Source: Trochalopteron elliotii (taxonomy: Eukaryota > Chordata > Aves > Passeriformes > Leiothrichidae). From it: a DNA stretch of 64,000 nt. The notes under the pieces are model-generated. The model ran no database searches. It worked only from the letters and a program-made list of their open reading frames with translations, and was not told the DNA's origin. The stretch lies in contig JANPWX010000010.1 of assembly GCA_024734555.1 (NCBI GenBank), positions 2,344,090-2,408,089 on the forward strand, given 5' to 3'. The translations under genes and the position numbers were made by a program. Below, piece by piece: positions 1 through 13,949 of the stretch (its first letter is position 1; every line of letters starts with the position of its first letter).

Positions 1-89
1 CATGTCTTCGTAATTACTCAAACCTGGATTGCTGTGCCACAAAGCTCTGAAAGCTGGAGAGGAGCAATCTGGGACATATATATGGCCTG

Positions 90-418
90 TGGTATGTGGA
101 ATCCTCCCATTTTGAAGAAGCTGAAATCTGATCTTACTCTCCTTATGTTATCTCCTCCCTTGACCCAAACCCTAGACTCCTCCCCTGGAATACCCGATAA
201 AACCCCACCACCCTGCCCTGTGGGCTCTCTTTTTTTCGTCTTCTCCTCCCTCCCTGGCTCGGGGGGCAGGGGGAGGGAGGAAATAGAATGGAGACTCTCA
301 TGCTTAACAAAACAGAGACTTGTTTCATCTGTTTCCCTGCTGGCGGCTGTACCTCCCTGGACACGATGTTCACTGTAGTGACATGGTGCTACAGTGGTGT
401 AGCACTGCTACACTAAAG
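90..418 (+). mobile_element. possible LTR remnant with strong secondary structure
   Basis: GC-richer than its surroundings, with a long pyrimidine run (219-255), a G-rich run (261-280), the TATA-like GATAAAA at 198-204, and two overlapping 8-bp-stem hairpins at 386-413. This resembles the end of an endogenous-retrovirus LTR, but there is no AATAAA and no second copy in the window, so the call rests on composition and layout only. It could be an unrelated GC-rich patch. Confidence 0.3.
386..413. repeat. two overlapping inverted repeats (hairpins)
   Basis: GTGCTACA and TGTAGCAC pair across a GTGG loop (386-405). GTGTAGCA and TGCTACAC pair across a single base (397-413). The second arm of the first hairpin is also the first arm of the second, so the two folds compete. 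Both stems are perfect 8-mers. Confidence 0.75.
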
Positions 419-1076
419 GGGGACTCAGCTCCATGTTCAGCTTCACAAAGGTCTCAGCTAGTAGCTCCCTTTTTTCCTTGAGTAAGCGAGTCAAGCTAAT
501 TGCACAAGTGATAGGCTTGACTGGAGTAACCCAGGAGTACACACATTTCATTATTTTCAAAATGCTAATCATGAGTGTGGTCATCTGTGTAATCTGTGAT
601 TACATCTGTGTGGCCTGTTAGGACTATGACGCATTTCTTTTATAAAATAGTGAAGGACCTGGTAGGACTACAGTGAAACTTGCACACAATCAGCTGGGAG
701 AAAATTCTCACACCAAAGGAGATGAGCCAACAAAAGCTATCACTGATTTAAGTGACCACCAAGAAATGCTTCGAGATTTTGCAGGGTAAAGAGAGCACAT
801 GTGTATCTGCATGATGTACTTCTGTGAGACCTAGGAGGTAACAGTTATGTGAAAACCAGAGAAAATCCACTTGAATTTTATGCACTGATAAGGTGAAACA
901 GAAGACAGCAAGATGCTTTACTATGCATGCAAAAAGACTGGCTTTTATAAGCAGAAGCAGGTATGAAAAATGGGTGATTGTTTTCATTGCCCTGTTCTGT
1001 ATTGAAAGAATATATAGGATTATTTCACATCTGAGCATATATTACAATCCTTTTGTCTGCATGCCAATAGCAGGCT

Positions 1077-1112
1077 ATTATTATTATTAATATTATTGTT
1101 GTTGTTGTTATT
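1077..1112. repeat. (TTA)n / (TTG)n microsatellite
   Basis: A trinucleotide tract of TTA units runs into TTG/GTT units with few interruptions. Confidence 0.9.
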
Positions 1113-3267
1113 AGTACTACTTTAAACCAAAATGGGCAAAAAAGATTAGAGAATAAATTACATTCACAGAATTGTATGACCACCTCATGCTGAAAGAATA
1201 AATATTTCGACAAGTATTTAACAAAAATGCAGGAAGCAAGAAACCAGTTGAGAACTATGATGAGCTGTAAAACGTTTGCACTCTTTAATAAACACAACCT
1301 TCCTCAGAAAGGTATTAAAGCATGCAGTATAAATATCTATATTGTTCCCAGTCACAAGCAAGAAATGTGTTAAAACAAAGTAAAAAATTCACTAGAAAGT
1401 ACAGACAATGGATAGTGTTGGCATAAGCCAGTGCAAAGTAGTAATTCCTTCCATGAATTTTATCTGCCTAGGACTGAAATTCTGTTACTATGCTATTTCA
1501 AGAGCACTGTGAAATGCCCTAGCTAATATACATGCATAAGAGAGGAAGGCCTTAAGCACTCCAAGCCATGAAAATCAACTTAATATACAGTTCAAACATG
1601 AACCTCCATAAAGAGGAAAATAAATGCAATTTCAACCCAATTCAGAGGTCTGCATGTAAAATACGATGTGCAGCTGAATTCAAAGCAATATCCTTAGAAG
1701 ACTGCTTCAGGAAATTTTACCATGGCACAGAATGGAAGCACAGATCAAAGTGCTTTCTGCCCCTGCTTTCGAATTAACACTAAACAGAGAGGGGCATTGG
1801 ACAGGACATGATATGTGGCAGGGAAGCAAGACCTTGTAAGCATCAGTCCAGTACTTGCTCAGCAATACCAGAATCCCTGCTCAGTCTCAATCGAAAAGAT
1901 AACATAGAAGACAGCTCACTAATTTTTAAATAGTGGTTGTACCTTACCAGTAAAAAGTATGGCAAAAAATGCTGTGAAAAGCTGTAAGGGTCCCAGTTTA
2001 AGCATGACACAAATTACCATATGCAGGGACTGCAATGCCCTCCCCATCAGCCACCATGGTATTGGAAGTTCCCAGCACCTAATTCCTTGAGATGATATCA
2101 AACCACTTACACACTAAAGGGTGCTACTGAAAACTGTGACAACCAGTGACTACTGTAGCACACATTCCTGCAAGTTCCTTCCTTTCTACACCCTGCACAG
2201 GTTTGCTCCATCGGCACGTTTAATCCATCTGAGCTAAGCATGTCAGACTTTCCCAAATTAGTGCTAATGCATTTTGGATCATCAAATTGGGAATTCTCAG
2301 TTCTTGGCATCAAAGAGATGGCAGAATATCTTTTCATAGATTAATTATCTAGCTCAAATGCAAATTTGAGTCCCATGTTAATTTTGATTTTCAGCACTAC
2401 TTAGCTTTAGGTATACATTAAGGAAAAAAGCTTTCAAGTTTAATATCAGGATATTGAAAGCTACGGAACTGAAACCTCATCACATAATATACCTTTAAAA
2501 AGAAGAAACAGAACAGGCTTATAGTCAACATTGTTGTCTGGGTTCTTCATTGCTTATTAAGGAACCAAAAAAAAGCTTTTAGAAGATGCTTTTCTTACCT
2601 ACAGTGCTTTTGTTTGTCATTTTTATGTTCACAAGAAGCACAGTTCAAATGGGGAACAATATTTGCTCCTACCTGCCTTTCACATGTTAATAATAACAAC
2701 TTCATAAACCTTAAGGAACAAAACACACAGATACAGCCAAACACAAACTAAAATTAAGGCCAGTGGTCTTTTTATCCCAAGAAGCCATTCTTGTGAAAGG
2801 TTATGCTCCATGCATACACCGCTACCATCTGTTTTGATGGGAAAGGACTATATTCCTGAAACGGTGTCATTCTATTTCTTGCTGCACTGTGTTATGTGTC
2901 TCAAACTCTTTTTCTTTTTTGTTTTTTTTTAACTAAGCATTTTCCTACCTCTGTATCCCTTGTATGATACAGAGAGACTATGAGACAGATGGATTGTAGG
3001 ACAAGTATTCTCCATATAAGCACATCCAGTCACATGGCAGTACAAGGACAGGAACTGATGGAATTTCCTCTCATGTGAGGCTCAGTGACTTTCCATCCTC
3101 TCTGGTGACGTTGCATTGTTCCAGGTTTACTCTCATTGAAGAGAGAAACAGAAAAATCATAATCTTTTTGCATGCTAACTTTCTGTGGGCGATTTCAGTG
3201 TCCACATCACTCAAGCAAAAGATATGCCATAAGTGACTCACTAGTTCAAGATTGAATCAGCGCCTCA

Positions 3268-3618
<351 letters not shown>

Positions 3619-5796
3619 TTAAACGATCCTTAATCCTCAGCAGCTATATTGGCACAGACATCAAAGGCTTCTAGCATGAAACACTGCATGAACTAAAATG
3701 TGAGGGACCAAAAGAGGCCTCCTGAACTGGCTCACAAGGCTGCATACAGATCTGCTCTGACAGCCTCTTTAGCAACGTCAATAAAACTTGTTTAGGCCAA
3801 AATCTTCCTCCTACCTCAGCTAAGGTTGCTGTGAGGAAAAAACAAAATATTCATGGTGTAAGAGAACTCCAGATATCTTATTTTCTTGCTTCCTGCAAGT
3901 CTGTACTTTTTGCACAAACATGTACAAATTACTAAAATATTTGTAAAGTTTACAGAGTTTCTGTTTGTTTTCAGATTTCATACTGCTCAGATTTAATGAT
4001 TCTTCTTGTCTTCTCTCTAAAAGATGATAACTGTCTCTCGATTAGAAACATACAGGAAAGCGAGTACAGGTTGTAGCAACTATAATCGTATATAGTTTGC
4101 AGTCCTGTTCTCTTACAGGTGTGAAGGGGAGATGCTGCACTTGTCTAGCTGGAAAGGTGGCCAAAATTTCCTCCTGGAAAATAGTCTAAGAATGGGCAAG
4201 ACTTAACAGCACCTGAGCACTGAATCCTGTATATGTCTATGAATCCTGAAGAACTAGCTCTGACCTAGAGAGAATATATGGGTATTCATGGAGCTGCTGT
4301 TTTCCTTCTCAGTACCAATGCACCCAACATTTGTATTTCTTGGAGGTAAAAACATTGCAGAAGAATGGTGTTTATGAGATGTTATTTCATCCCTCTACTG
4401 AATATAATAAGAACAAACCAGTTCATATTCCTTGTTCATATTTATTTAAGCATTTTCTCACCCCCAGCTCCTGTCTCCAAGGCTTAATTCTTAGACTCTT
4501 GTGCTGAACTTAAGTTTTCATGAAGAGGAAGAACCCCTTTTAAAATTCTCAATACTACTGACTGTTCCTGTGCTCCACTGTCTTGCTGACCTTTCAATAA
4601 TAATTCCTTAAGACTTCCATGTGCCGATGAGCTCCACAGTGTAAAATAGAACTCAATCCAATAATTTTTTATTTTTTAAATTGCCTTTGATTGTGCAACT
4701 TCTTTTTTTCATTAAGTGGTGATTTATTTTTGAATTATGAACCAGCAAGTATAGATCTTCCCAAGAACTTCTCTGGACTGTACAGACAACCCAGTCTAAG
4801 GTTTTGATCGTTATTTTCATAGGAAACCATGCAAAACACAGAACAAGAATCATCCTCATGCTATAAAGAATTTATGGTTATCTTCTTGAAGAGTCTGACC
4901 GCCCAAAAAATTTTACCTATTTTTAAGGAATCAAGCACTTCAACTCCTCAAATTTCTTTATGAAGTTCCTGATTTTTGATGCTACATTACAGTACTGACA
5001 CAAATATATTATGACATCTATACATGGGAGACCCTTTTTAAATGCAAGAACTGTAAAATACTTAAGGAATTGCAGTCTGAAAATAAACAATGATATTCTG
5101 TCAAAGAAATGCAGAAGGAAATGGAGCTGCAGGAAATAAAGTCCACCTATTACCTGAAAACAGGTTTAATTTTCCATCCTTCAAGCAGCTATGGCTAGTT
5201 TTCCAAATTAAGAGTACAATTTACTCTCTTTTGTGCATCATCTCAAAGTACCCCCTACACCTGCATCAATGGGAAATGAGGAAAAATATGTTGGAGACTG
5301 AAATGTTACGGTTTACGGCTTAAATATTTTTACAAAGGACTACTGCCTATTTTAGCAAAACTGTGTAACAAAAGTTGCACTTTTGTTAAAGACCACTGCA
5401 CTCCTGACTGAGGGCCTGGACTGTAAATTGATTTGAGATAAGATAAAGTGACACTATTCTCAGGTCTGGATTGGGAAGAATACTTTCACCGGAGGATTAA
5501 GCCCAGCACCTTCAGGGGTGGAGGCTACAGCCCCAGGCTTATCTGCTGTCAGACTTGTACAGACCCCTACACCAAAGGGAGGAGGACAAGAAGTTTCCTG
5601 TGTATGGCAAAAAAGCTTCTGTTCAGAGGCAGTGAACATCCATTCTCCACTGTGCAAAACAGCCCAGCTGCGGGGCCTCCCACTCCTGGAAAGCCACATC
5701 TACGGGACATTCACATGGGGCACAGATGAGAGGGTGTCATGGCCCATTGAAGGCCCTCCCCAAAGGGGTCCCTAGACCCAGCACCAGAGCACTGCA

Positions 5797-6254
5797 TGTG
5801 ATACTACATGATGCAACAGATCCACAGTGTTACTAGTGTCAAACTGGCCCTCCTCAGGGGGGTACCTCTGTGTTCCCACCTGCACATATGTGTATCAATC
5901 CATGGCATTCTATACCTTTTGGCAGGGGACCCTCACCACCAAGAAGACCAGATGGAGGAAAACAAAGAGATGTAGGGACCATGGAGGGGTAATATGCTTC
6001 TACTTTATCTATCTCTGTCACTCTCCCTGTCCTCCCTCCTCCCACCACCCCATTTCTCTTTTCTTTCTTTTCTTTTTCTTTCTCTTTGCCTCTATTACTA
6101 TTAAATAAAATATATAATTTTTTTGGTATCAGCATCTAATCACTTTTGGTTTTAATCACATTTTGGGGATTATTTCAAACATCCCAGATTGTTCTATTTT
6201 GTTCACAGAGAGTTAGCTCTCTTTGCTCCTCTGTGATTACAGCAGATCGCAACA
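5797..6254 (+). mobile_element. solo LTR, family A, copy 1
   Basis: About 458 bp with a long pyrimidine tract (6003-6095), AATAAA at 6104-6109 and an end in GCAACA. It aligns over its last ~375 bases with 55581-55961, including the stretches TTTTTTGGTATCAGCATCTA and TTTGCTCCTCTGTGATTA. The 3' end is set where the two copies stop matching. The 5' end (TGTGATACTACATG) is set by a short match to 11952-11982 and is less certain. No coding capacity. Confidence 0.7.
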
Positions 6255-6614
6255 AAGGAGAACATGTACCTCTCTGCAGGGAAGCTTGACCTGTCAATCC
6301 CTCCCCACCTTTTCGGCTTTAGTATTAGAAGAGAAAGGGAAAAATTACAGTAGTAGAGTACCAGTGCAGCAGCTGGGGGGAAAGGGCTTTCCCAAGGACT
6401 TGTTTTACTGCCCTTGGGTGCAGCAGCTGAAGAGGCAGCTGCTCCCAGCTGCTCACCATTGTCCATGGCCACACTCGCTGCCCTCACAGATACCCTGGCA
6501 AAAGCATTGCATGAAAATTCCTCCAAGGCAAAGGCCTGAGGAGCTGCACAACTTGACTGCTACAGCTGGGAAATCCACTGAAGATATAAATGCTAGAAGA
6601 TATCCACACATATA

Positions 6615-7870
6615 AATAAGTGAAGAACCTGGTTGTCTTTTGTTGAGGAAAGTCCTACCTCCCAAAACTCTTAGAGGTTACTGGAAGAGTTAGGAATAAC
6701 ATGGGAAACAGTGATTCTGCTTCAAGTGAATCTGGATTTCCAAAAAGCTTTTGAGAAGGTCCCTGATCTGGCAGAAGCTAAGATGCCAAGGATTAGAAGA
6801 GAAAGTCCTACACGACTTTTCATAACTGACTAAGAGAAAGGAAATAAAGTGTAAATACACATCTGTTTTTGGAGGAACATTATCAGTGGGCCCCATAAGG
6901 ATCTGTGATGTGCTGTTTGTGAAGTCATCTGTACAAGAGAGCGAATAGTGACATGACGCAGTTTACTGACAAAAAAAAAAAAAGAAAAAAAGGATAGTCA
7001 GAGTAAAACCAGTTGCAAAGAACTGCAGAAGGATCATACAAATTCCAAGGGCACAATAAAAGGGAAACAATATTCAGTGTTGATATAATGCAAAGTGGTG
7101 CTTGTGGGGTTACACTGCCCTAACTATACATATAGTTATAACCACTCTAATTTAGCTCTGTTCCACCCAGGACAGAGACCTTGCAGTCACAGGGGGTAAA
7201 TCTGTGGGCACTTGGCTCAGTAGCAGCCAAAAAGGCAAAGAGAAAGGTAGGAGCAATTATGAGAAAATAGAAAACATTGTTACACACTGTATAAATGATG
7301 CATCCTCATTTTAAATCTGGCTGTATGTTCTGGTCACCTCACCAAAGGCAGAAGAACTACAAAAGATATAATGCAAGGGAGACACAGATGATCACAGTTA
7401 TGGAATGGTTTCTGTACACAAAGGACTGAAATTGTGAGTCTTCAGACTGGAAGAGGCAAAGAAGGTGAAATACAACAGAGTGTGTGACTGCGAATGACAA
7501 GGGGAAGTCTACAAGAAATGGTCATTCATTATTTCTGCTAAGAAATATAGGACACTAACATGGCTATGATACAGCAGATTGAAAAGTAACACAAGAAAGT
7601 GTATGTATGTATATATACAATTCAGTACAATGCAAAATTGGACTGTGGAACTCACTGGCACAAATCATGAAGATGTTCAAAATACAAATGAACAAATACA
7701 AAGAAGAAGGTTCCTTCAGAGTTACTAAACACAATGGTGAAAATGCAGTTTTCAGTCCTGGAACCTATCAAATGCTAGCTGCCAAACGCTCAATGGATAT
7801 GCTGAGGTATAGGGCAGAAGTGAAATTTGTACATATTCTGTTTGTACCACTGCCAGAGGTAGGAAAATGG
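6615..7870 (+). mobile_element. old, degraded CR1-type LINE fragment
   Basis: The order of recognisable pieces matches the second half of a CR1 reverse-transcriptase ORF. Near 6730-6790 a block resembles the DFQKAF...LRCQGLEEKVL region. Near 6940-6970 a block resembles the catalytic-Asp region. 7000-7100 resembles the segment after it, and 7320-7480 and 7640-7720 resemble the C-terminal and 3' untranslated parts (for example CTGTGGAACTCACTGGCAC). Many stops and indels make this ancient. Boundaries are approximate. A 13-base A run at 6971 lies inside it. Confidence 0.6.
6971..6991. repeat. poly-A tract with one interruption
   Basis: Thirteen A, one G, seven A. Confidence 0.9.
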
Positions 7871-10105
7871 ACATGAGCACTTCTCTTCTTGCGGTCTGAC
7901 CACTTTTACTGAAAGCAAAGCTGCAACAGCTGAATTTGTGGGTCTTTGTCAGCTTCGGTACAACAGTCAAACATCACAGGCAGGAGCAACATTAATTTGG
8001 TTCCCTTCCCACTTCCCACTCCAATTAAACAGTAGAATGGGGGCCATGCTTTCAGCATGTAGCAGGTTAAACCACAGGTTTTCACCTTGAGATCAGGCAG
8101 AAATTTTTTGGTTTGGGCCAAGTGACCAAGGCCCCACAAAAATGCCATGGAATCTGAACCCAAGTAGGATCTGATATTAGGAAGCTCATGATGTTAATAC
8201 TTACTGAAACTTCTTTTTGGCAGCTTGCATCAGAAAAAGGTCAGAAACAGAAATCTTTTTTTCTAGCTGTTGCACTAACAAATGCGATAGCAACTTTTTC
8301 CTTCCTTCTAACATCCCTTACAAGTGAGGAAAAAGACTTCAGCTAGGGTGAACTGCTGGTCTTCTGCAAATAACTGATTATATAGTAAGGAGAAGTATGA
8401 CATTGCACTGGAATCAATTAAATATCTGGTATGAGATAAAATCATACATGGGGTTACATGCGCCTTTCCACAATGTTATAGAATTGAGAATTCTTGTTGA
8501 AGAGATTCTCTTTATTACCAGTTCATTCACTTTACTGTCCTGGTGACCACACATTTAGACTTGCATGCTAAAATCAAAGACATACTTTTCAAGGGTAGTA
8601 AGTGAAGAAAGAAAAACTTCAGGGTCTTTCTAAAACTTTGATCAGAGCTGAGATGCAAACAGTCAAGAGATTCTTAATGCCTCTTTACTCTTGCACTGAA
8701 GAAAAGCACACAAAGAACAGTTCTCTCTCTGACAAGAACTTTAATCCTGGCCTGGGAAAAAATGATGTTTTTTCACTACCAATTCTAAAATACACAACCC
8801 AAATAGAAAAGCCAATATACAAGATGAAAAGTGAGAGCAACAGCCTCATTGCAAATTCACAAATACTGATAATTGCTACTAGTTTTCTTCTGAATTACAT
8901 ACCATCTTTAGGGAGCTGCATCTCTAATCACTTCAATTTAAAAATGCTTCAATTCAGCTGGCAAATACAGTAACTTAGAGCTCCTTAGAAAAACTGACAA
9001 AACTATTTTGTTATAAAATCCATGGGCTTAAAAGCTTCTAGTGAAATTCAACAAAATGAGCTAACTATGATGGACTTTTTATCGATATTACTTTTAATTA
9101 ACAGTACTAACTGCTTTTATATATGCATGTGTACACACATCTGTGCACACATGCATTTCCAAACATCAAGAAAGGGAAAGTATGAAACCCTTACTTTTCC
9201 TTGCCCTAAAGGGGAAAAAAAAATCGTATGCTGTGAAAAACTACTCATATGAAATAAAAACCAAGCAGCTGTGTTGGGGAACACTTTATAATAACATTGA
9301 TGAGCTTCTCTGTTTGTGTAAATATATATATTTATGCTTTCAGAAGACTAAAAAAAAGACGTTACAGTGACTCCCACCAAGGATATAATTAGGTGCACAT
9401 TATCTACCATACTGCTTGCAATTACTTTATCTACTGGTTACATAAACATCTAGAAAGGTTTTGTAATTTTGTTTTGCACAGATCTAAGACAGTGTTAGGT
9501 GTGCCTGAGGTTACATCTAGAGTTAAAAATTAAATCCGTAAGTGAAGCACAGTTGAAACAACTAGGCCTGGGTAGTCCCTACACAGAGAAAACCAAAGTA
9601 GCAGTTTGAGTGACTGCAGTACCGACTGTATTCAGGAAAACATTCAGCTCCATGTCCATGTGCTTAAGCCATGGCAAAAACAAGAAAAGAGGAAAACAGT
9701 TGTTGAATCACATGTAGGAAACAGCTTTATTTGGGTTAAGCTTCACCAAAGATAAAAAGTGTGGAAGGGAAGGAATGCAGTCTTTGAACAACACCACAGG
9801 ATAGAGAGCTGCCTGTTCTAACTAGAAGTTCAACTATTACTTTCATATGACTCTGTGGCTCTGTGCAGGTCATTTAATTTTGAAATGAAAGAAGAATGAA
9901 TATTGTAAACTCATAAAGATGAAAATGAAGACTATATACTGTTGCATGCAGGTAGAGATAAAAGAAAGGCCTTATAAAATTGTGGTTTAAGGCCTGCTAC
10001 TTTGGCTAAGTGAAGTTAGTCTGTTAATTCCCATGAGAAAGAATCAGAGGAATGAGAAGCAGTTTGCATAACAAGCTATTCTTGTACAGAAAAATAAGTT
10101 GCACC

Positions 10106-10344
10106 TGTAATAACAAAAGATTTGTCCCATGAGAATCCACAAAGGAAAATGTAAACACCTGTGGAAAGAGAAAGTCTTAGCATACACACACAGGCACCTT
10201 CTAACCAATGGAGTGAGTGGCAAAAAAGTTACTAGTCAGTTAGAGTCAAACACCTGGTCTTTGAAAACTGTATAAATATGAGCTTTATGAATAAAGAATT
10301 GGTTTTCCTGCATAAAGAAACTTGAGTCACGTCTGCTTGTTACA
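10106..10344 (+). mobile_element. short LTR-like unit
   Basis: It starts TGTAATAACA and ends TTGTTACA, so the ends are inverted copies. Inside are a TATA box (TATAAAT, 10271-10277) and AATAAA (10290-10295) about 15 bases further on, then a U5-like tail. This is the usual layout of an avian endogenous-retrovirus LTR. It is short (239 bp), and the left end could lie further out. No target-site duplication is obvious. Confidence 0.5.
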
Positions 10345-11951
10345 GCAATAATAAACTCTTTTTTGTAAAGATAACTTAAATGTCTTTGAGGGATATGCAC
10401 TTTTAAGACTGCACGGAGCTAAAACTTTCTGGTCTCTCCCAAGATGTCAGTGAACTGCTGGCTCACTTTTACTTCATGGATGACTATGGGGCTCTCAAAT
10501 TGAAGAAAGTAGAAAATAAATGCAATAAAAGGGTTATCTTTTTTACAAAATAATCTCATTGGAACAGAGTATAAAATAATCATTTCTCAGAATACATCTG
10601 TGTAGAAATGAATAATCAAAGTAAGTAAAATCTGGTTTGATAATCAGACATGCCAATCTAGATGCTGTACATCTACACGTATAATTGCATTCATAGTTAG
10701 CAACTATCTCATTTATAAAACAAACCAAAACAATCTAATGGAAAAAAAATCATTAATATTTTTTATTTGGTAGCTGCAGACTGTTTAAAGCAACTATATT
10801 GAACTAACATCACAAATACGGGAAAAAAAATGCTGGCAGTTACTGGCAAGAAAATCATAAATAATTAACTAAGCTGCTCTACGCTCTCACCTCATACAGA
10901 CTGTAGCATATGGGCTAATGATTCCACAGAACAGCCATTAGGCTTACAGAGCCTCTGCATGAGGAAAAAAACCCCTCAGTTATTATGTAATGTAATAAAG
11001 ATAGACATGTCATGATTTATTAGCAGAAGGGCCAAAGACACAGAAGCAGCTTTATGTGCAATATTTCATCAAAATAGTTAAATGTTTGCAAAAATGATCA
11101 ACTGATAAAGAGCTGAGATAATGCAGAAAACTACCATCAAGTCCAAACTATACTACATGGAAGAAAGTAACACACGTAATAGCATAAAATCCTTGCATTG
11201 TGAATTATGGGCATCCTGTAAGTGATGTATTTACAGCTGTGAGTGTAAACTTACAACTGCAACTGCAGCAGATGAAAATACGATCTGCCCTGAACAGAGC
11301 ATTTGTTGTTTATCACCTTGAAGTTCAGAAAATATGCTAATACTAAGAAAAGTTCCTTCTGATGGCATATTTTCTAATCTTCACCCAATTTCCACAGACC
11401 AGACCTGCTGAATTAACGTAAGTAAAATGAGCTTGCTCATGAGCATCTAGAGGTATTTTTATATGCATTTTTATGTGTATATGTCTCTATATGTACATGC
11501 ACACACACACAAAGAAAAAGTTACTAATAAACAGATACCCAAAATTCAGTTGCAAGAAATTAAGTTTTCATCATGAAAAAGTGACTGCTAGAGCACAGGA
11601 GAAAAGGAAACACTCCTGTATAAGTTTTTACAGCAAGGTAAGAAAGGAAAGAGGTACTAATTCTGTCTGAAGCTCTTCCTGTGGAAGTTCTCAGGCTGGA
11701 CTGGAGCCTTCTAACGCCTAACATCTCCCTGTAAAAAAGCAATTTATAAATAGCAAGAAATATGTCATAAATCTGTTATAATTTTGTGCTGTATTAAAAT
11801 ATAGCTCACTGATGACTACTTAGTACTTCTAGATATTTTTCTTCCCTTTGACCTTTTACCATCACATTTACTTTCTTTTTAGGAAGGAGATGATAAGAAA
11901 CAGTTTTAAACGTAATTTTTATTTTTGTTTGCCCATTTCTGAAATAGGGTA

Positions 11952-11982
11952 TGTGATACTACATGATGCAACAGATACACAG
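11952..11982 (+). repeat. 31-bp fragment shared with LTR family A
   Basis: TGTGATACTACATGATGCAA followed by CAGAT.CACAG matches 5797-5827 with one mismatch over about 30 bases. The bases just after (GATCTGATTACAG) resemble the 3' end of the same LTR (TGTGATTACAG), so this may be an LTR with almost all of its middle deleted. Confidence 0.5.
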
Positions 11983-12365
11983 GATCTGATTACAGGACAG
12001 TAAGTTAAGGAAATAGAGTCCTTTTATAATGCTCATGTGAATTACAGAGATCTTTTATCCATACTAGAAAATGGGGTTCATCCAGACAATATTCTTTCCC
12101 TAGGACTGACGTAGATCAGACTCCAATTCAAGCTTTAACTGCAGACAGCCAAGGTGGAGCACAACAGAGGTGGAGGTTTAGACAACTAGCATAAATTTCA
12201 ACAAATGCTTTAAACTTGGTCCTCACTCATAAACTTTTCTGCTCTATGGACTGGACAACTCCTTACTTTTTCTGACTTGACTCACAGACTTCATTTTTTG
12301 AAAGAGAATGATGGTGAAGGAAAAAGATCCTAGGTGTCACAAATACTACTACCACCTAAATACTT

Positions 12366-12428
12366 GTTGGACCAGGTGATCATTGAGGTCCCCTTTCAAC
12401 CCAGTATTCTGTGAGTCTGTGACTCTGT
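12366..12428 (+). mobile_element. CR1 3' tail fragment
   Basis: TTGGACCAGGTGATCATTGA, then a block resembling CCTTTCAACCCAGTATTCTG and TGAGTCTGTGA, is the hallmark 3' end of avian CR1. Only about 60 bases are recognisable. Confidence 0.7.
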
Positions 12429-13949
12429 TCTGTACTGTGACCAAACTATCTCTCTTGTAAGAAAGTGACAAAGATGATCTGCATGATTTTGATCTGCCTG
12501 TAAGAAAAACATACTGATCATTATGAGAATGTTGTGTGAGCAAGAAGTAAATAAAATGGAAAAGAGAAGAAAGGACACATGTTTACATCTTTGTCTTAGT
12601 CCTTTCAGAGCTCATTTTCTTCAAGAAATTCAAACAGCTACAAAACATTAATTTGTTCTTCTTCAGGCTTAGAGTGTTGCAGACTGACATGACACCAGTA
12701 TTTTCATCCTGAAGAAGCAGGTCACTTGAGCCAAGAAAGAAGCATCAAGGCCCACAAAAAGGGCAAACCTTTCAGGAAACCAACAAGAAGCTGGGCAATT
12801 AAAAAGTCACAAGCAGCTGGATGCATTAATCTGCAGGTCTTTCATTAATACTTTTTAACTCTAGAATAACCTACAATTTTTTCCTTCGATAATAGCCCCA
12901 AACTGTAAAAACAGACTATCCCAAAAGGACAGTTACTGCACAAAAAGTATTTATTTTCTTTTTTGAACCTCTAATATTGGAATTTTATTTTTAATAAGCA
13001 AGAAAAGTAAAAGTTTTAAAGCACACACTTTTAAACTATCAGAATCCCTTCTGTACTTCATAGCTTATTTAAGCATCAATTTTCTTTCCTCTATTCCTAG
13101 TTCATTAAGAGATTCAGATTGGAATAATTTCTCTATTAAATTCAAATTTTGTCACACATAAATTGCTTTTGAGGGATGATGAAGAACCACATGGACATTT
13201 ATAGACAGAATCTGCATCAGTAAGAAAAACTTTTTCTAAATCTGTGGATGGTGATTAAAGACATAGGGAAGGTAAGCGCTACTTTTGCACTTTAGCAGAA
13301 CACTGAGGAAATATCCCATATGATTTTCACAGTGGAAAAGTCACAGCATCTGCCATCTGCCCAATCCATAATGGTCAGATGCTGAAATGTTTTTTACCTA
13401 TCCTTACTAGTCTATCGCACACATTCACCGAGATGACTCATGACTTACTGTCATTAGGCCTATAAACTTTAGTACTACTTGTATCACCACAACCAACAAA
13501 GTGCCCTAACGCAGTCGACGAAAACATAGTTTCACTCTGAAACTAGACAGTGGCAGTGAGAGAAAATCCTTTCTGTAGAAAAGAGACACTAAGGTTTTCT
13601 GAGATGTTTGTCTATGTGTGAGGGAACAGAAGCAGGGAAGGAATAACCTGCAGTAATAAATACGGGTGTCATAACAGGAAATTTTTCAAGAGGACTGAAA
13701 TTAAAACTGTAAATAAGAATAGATTTTAATATTCTAAGAAAGCTGCTAGACTGAATTATTATTACAAAATTTGGATTAAACCATATGCATGCTTCATCTA
13801 TGATATTTCTACTGCACCTGAGGGAGAGGGTAGATGACGGAGTACTAGAGGGATTTTTCCCTGATCCTAAGATTTTTGGCATTGTAGCTCTGTACCAGTT
13901 TCCAGGCTCTCTTCGTGGACTGAATTAAGACTCTAAACACAAGTTAAGA

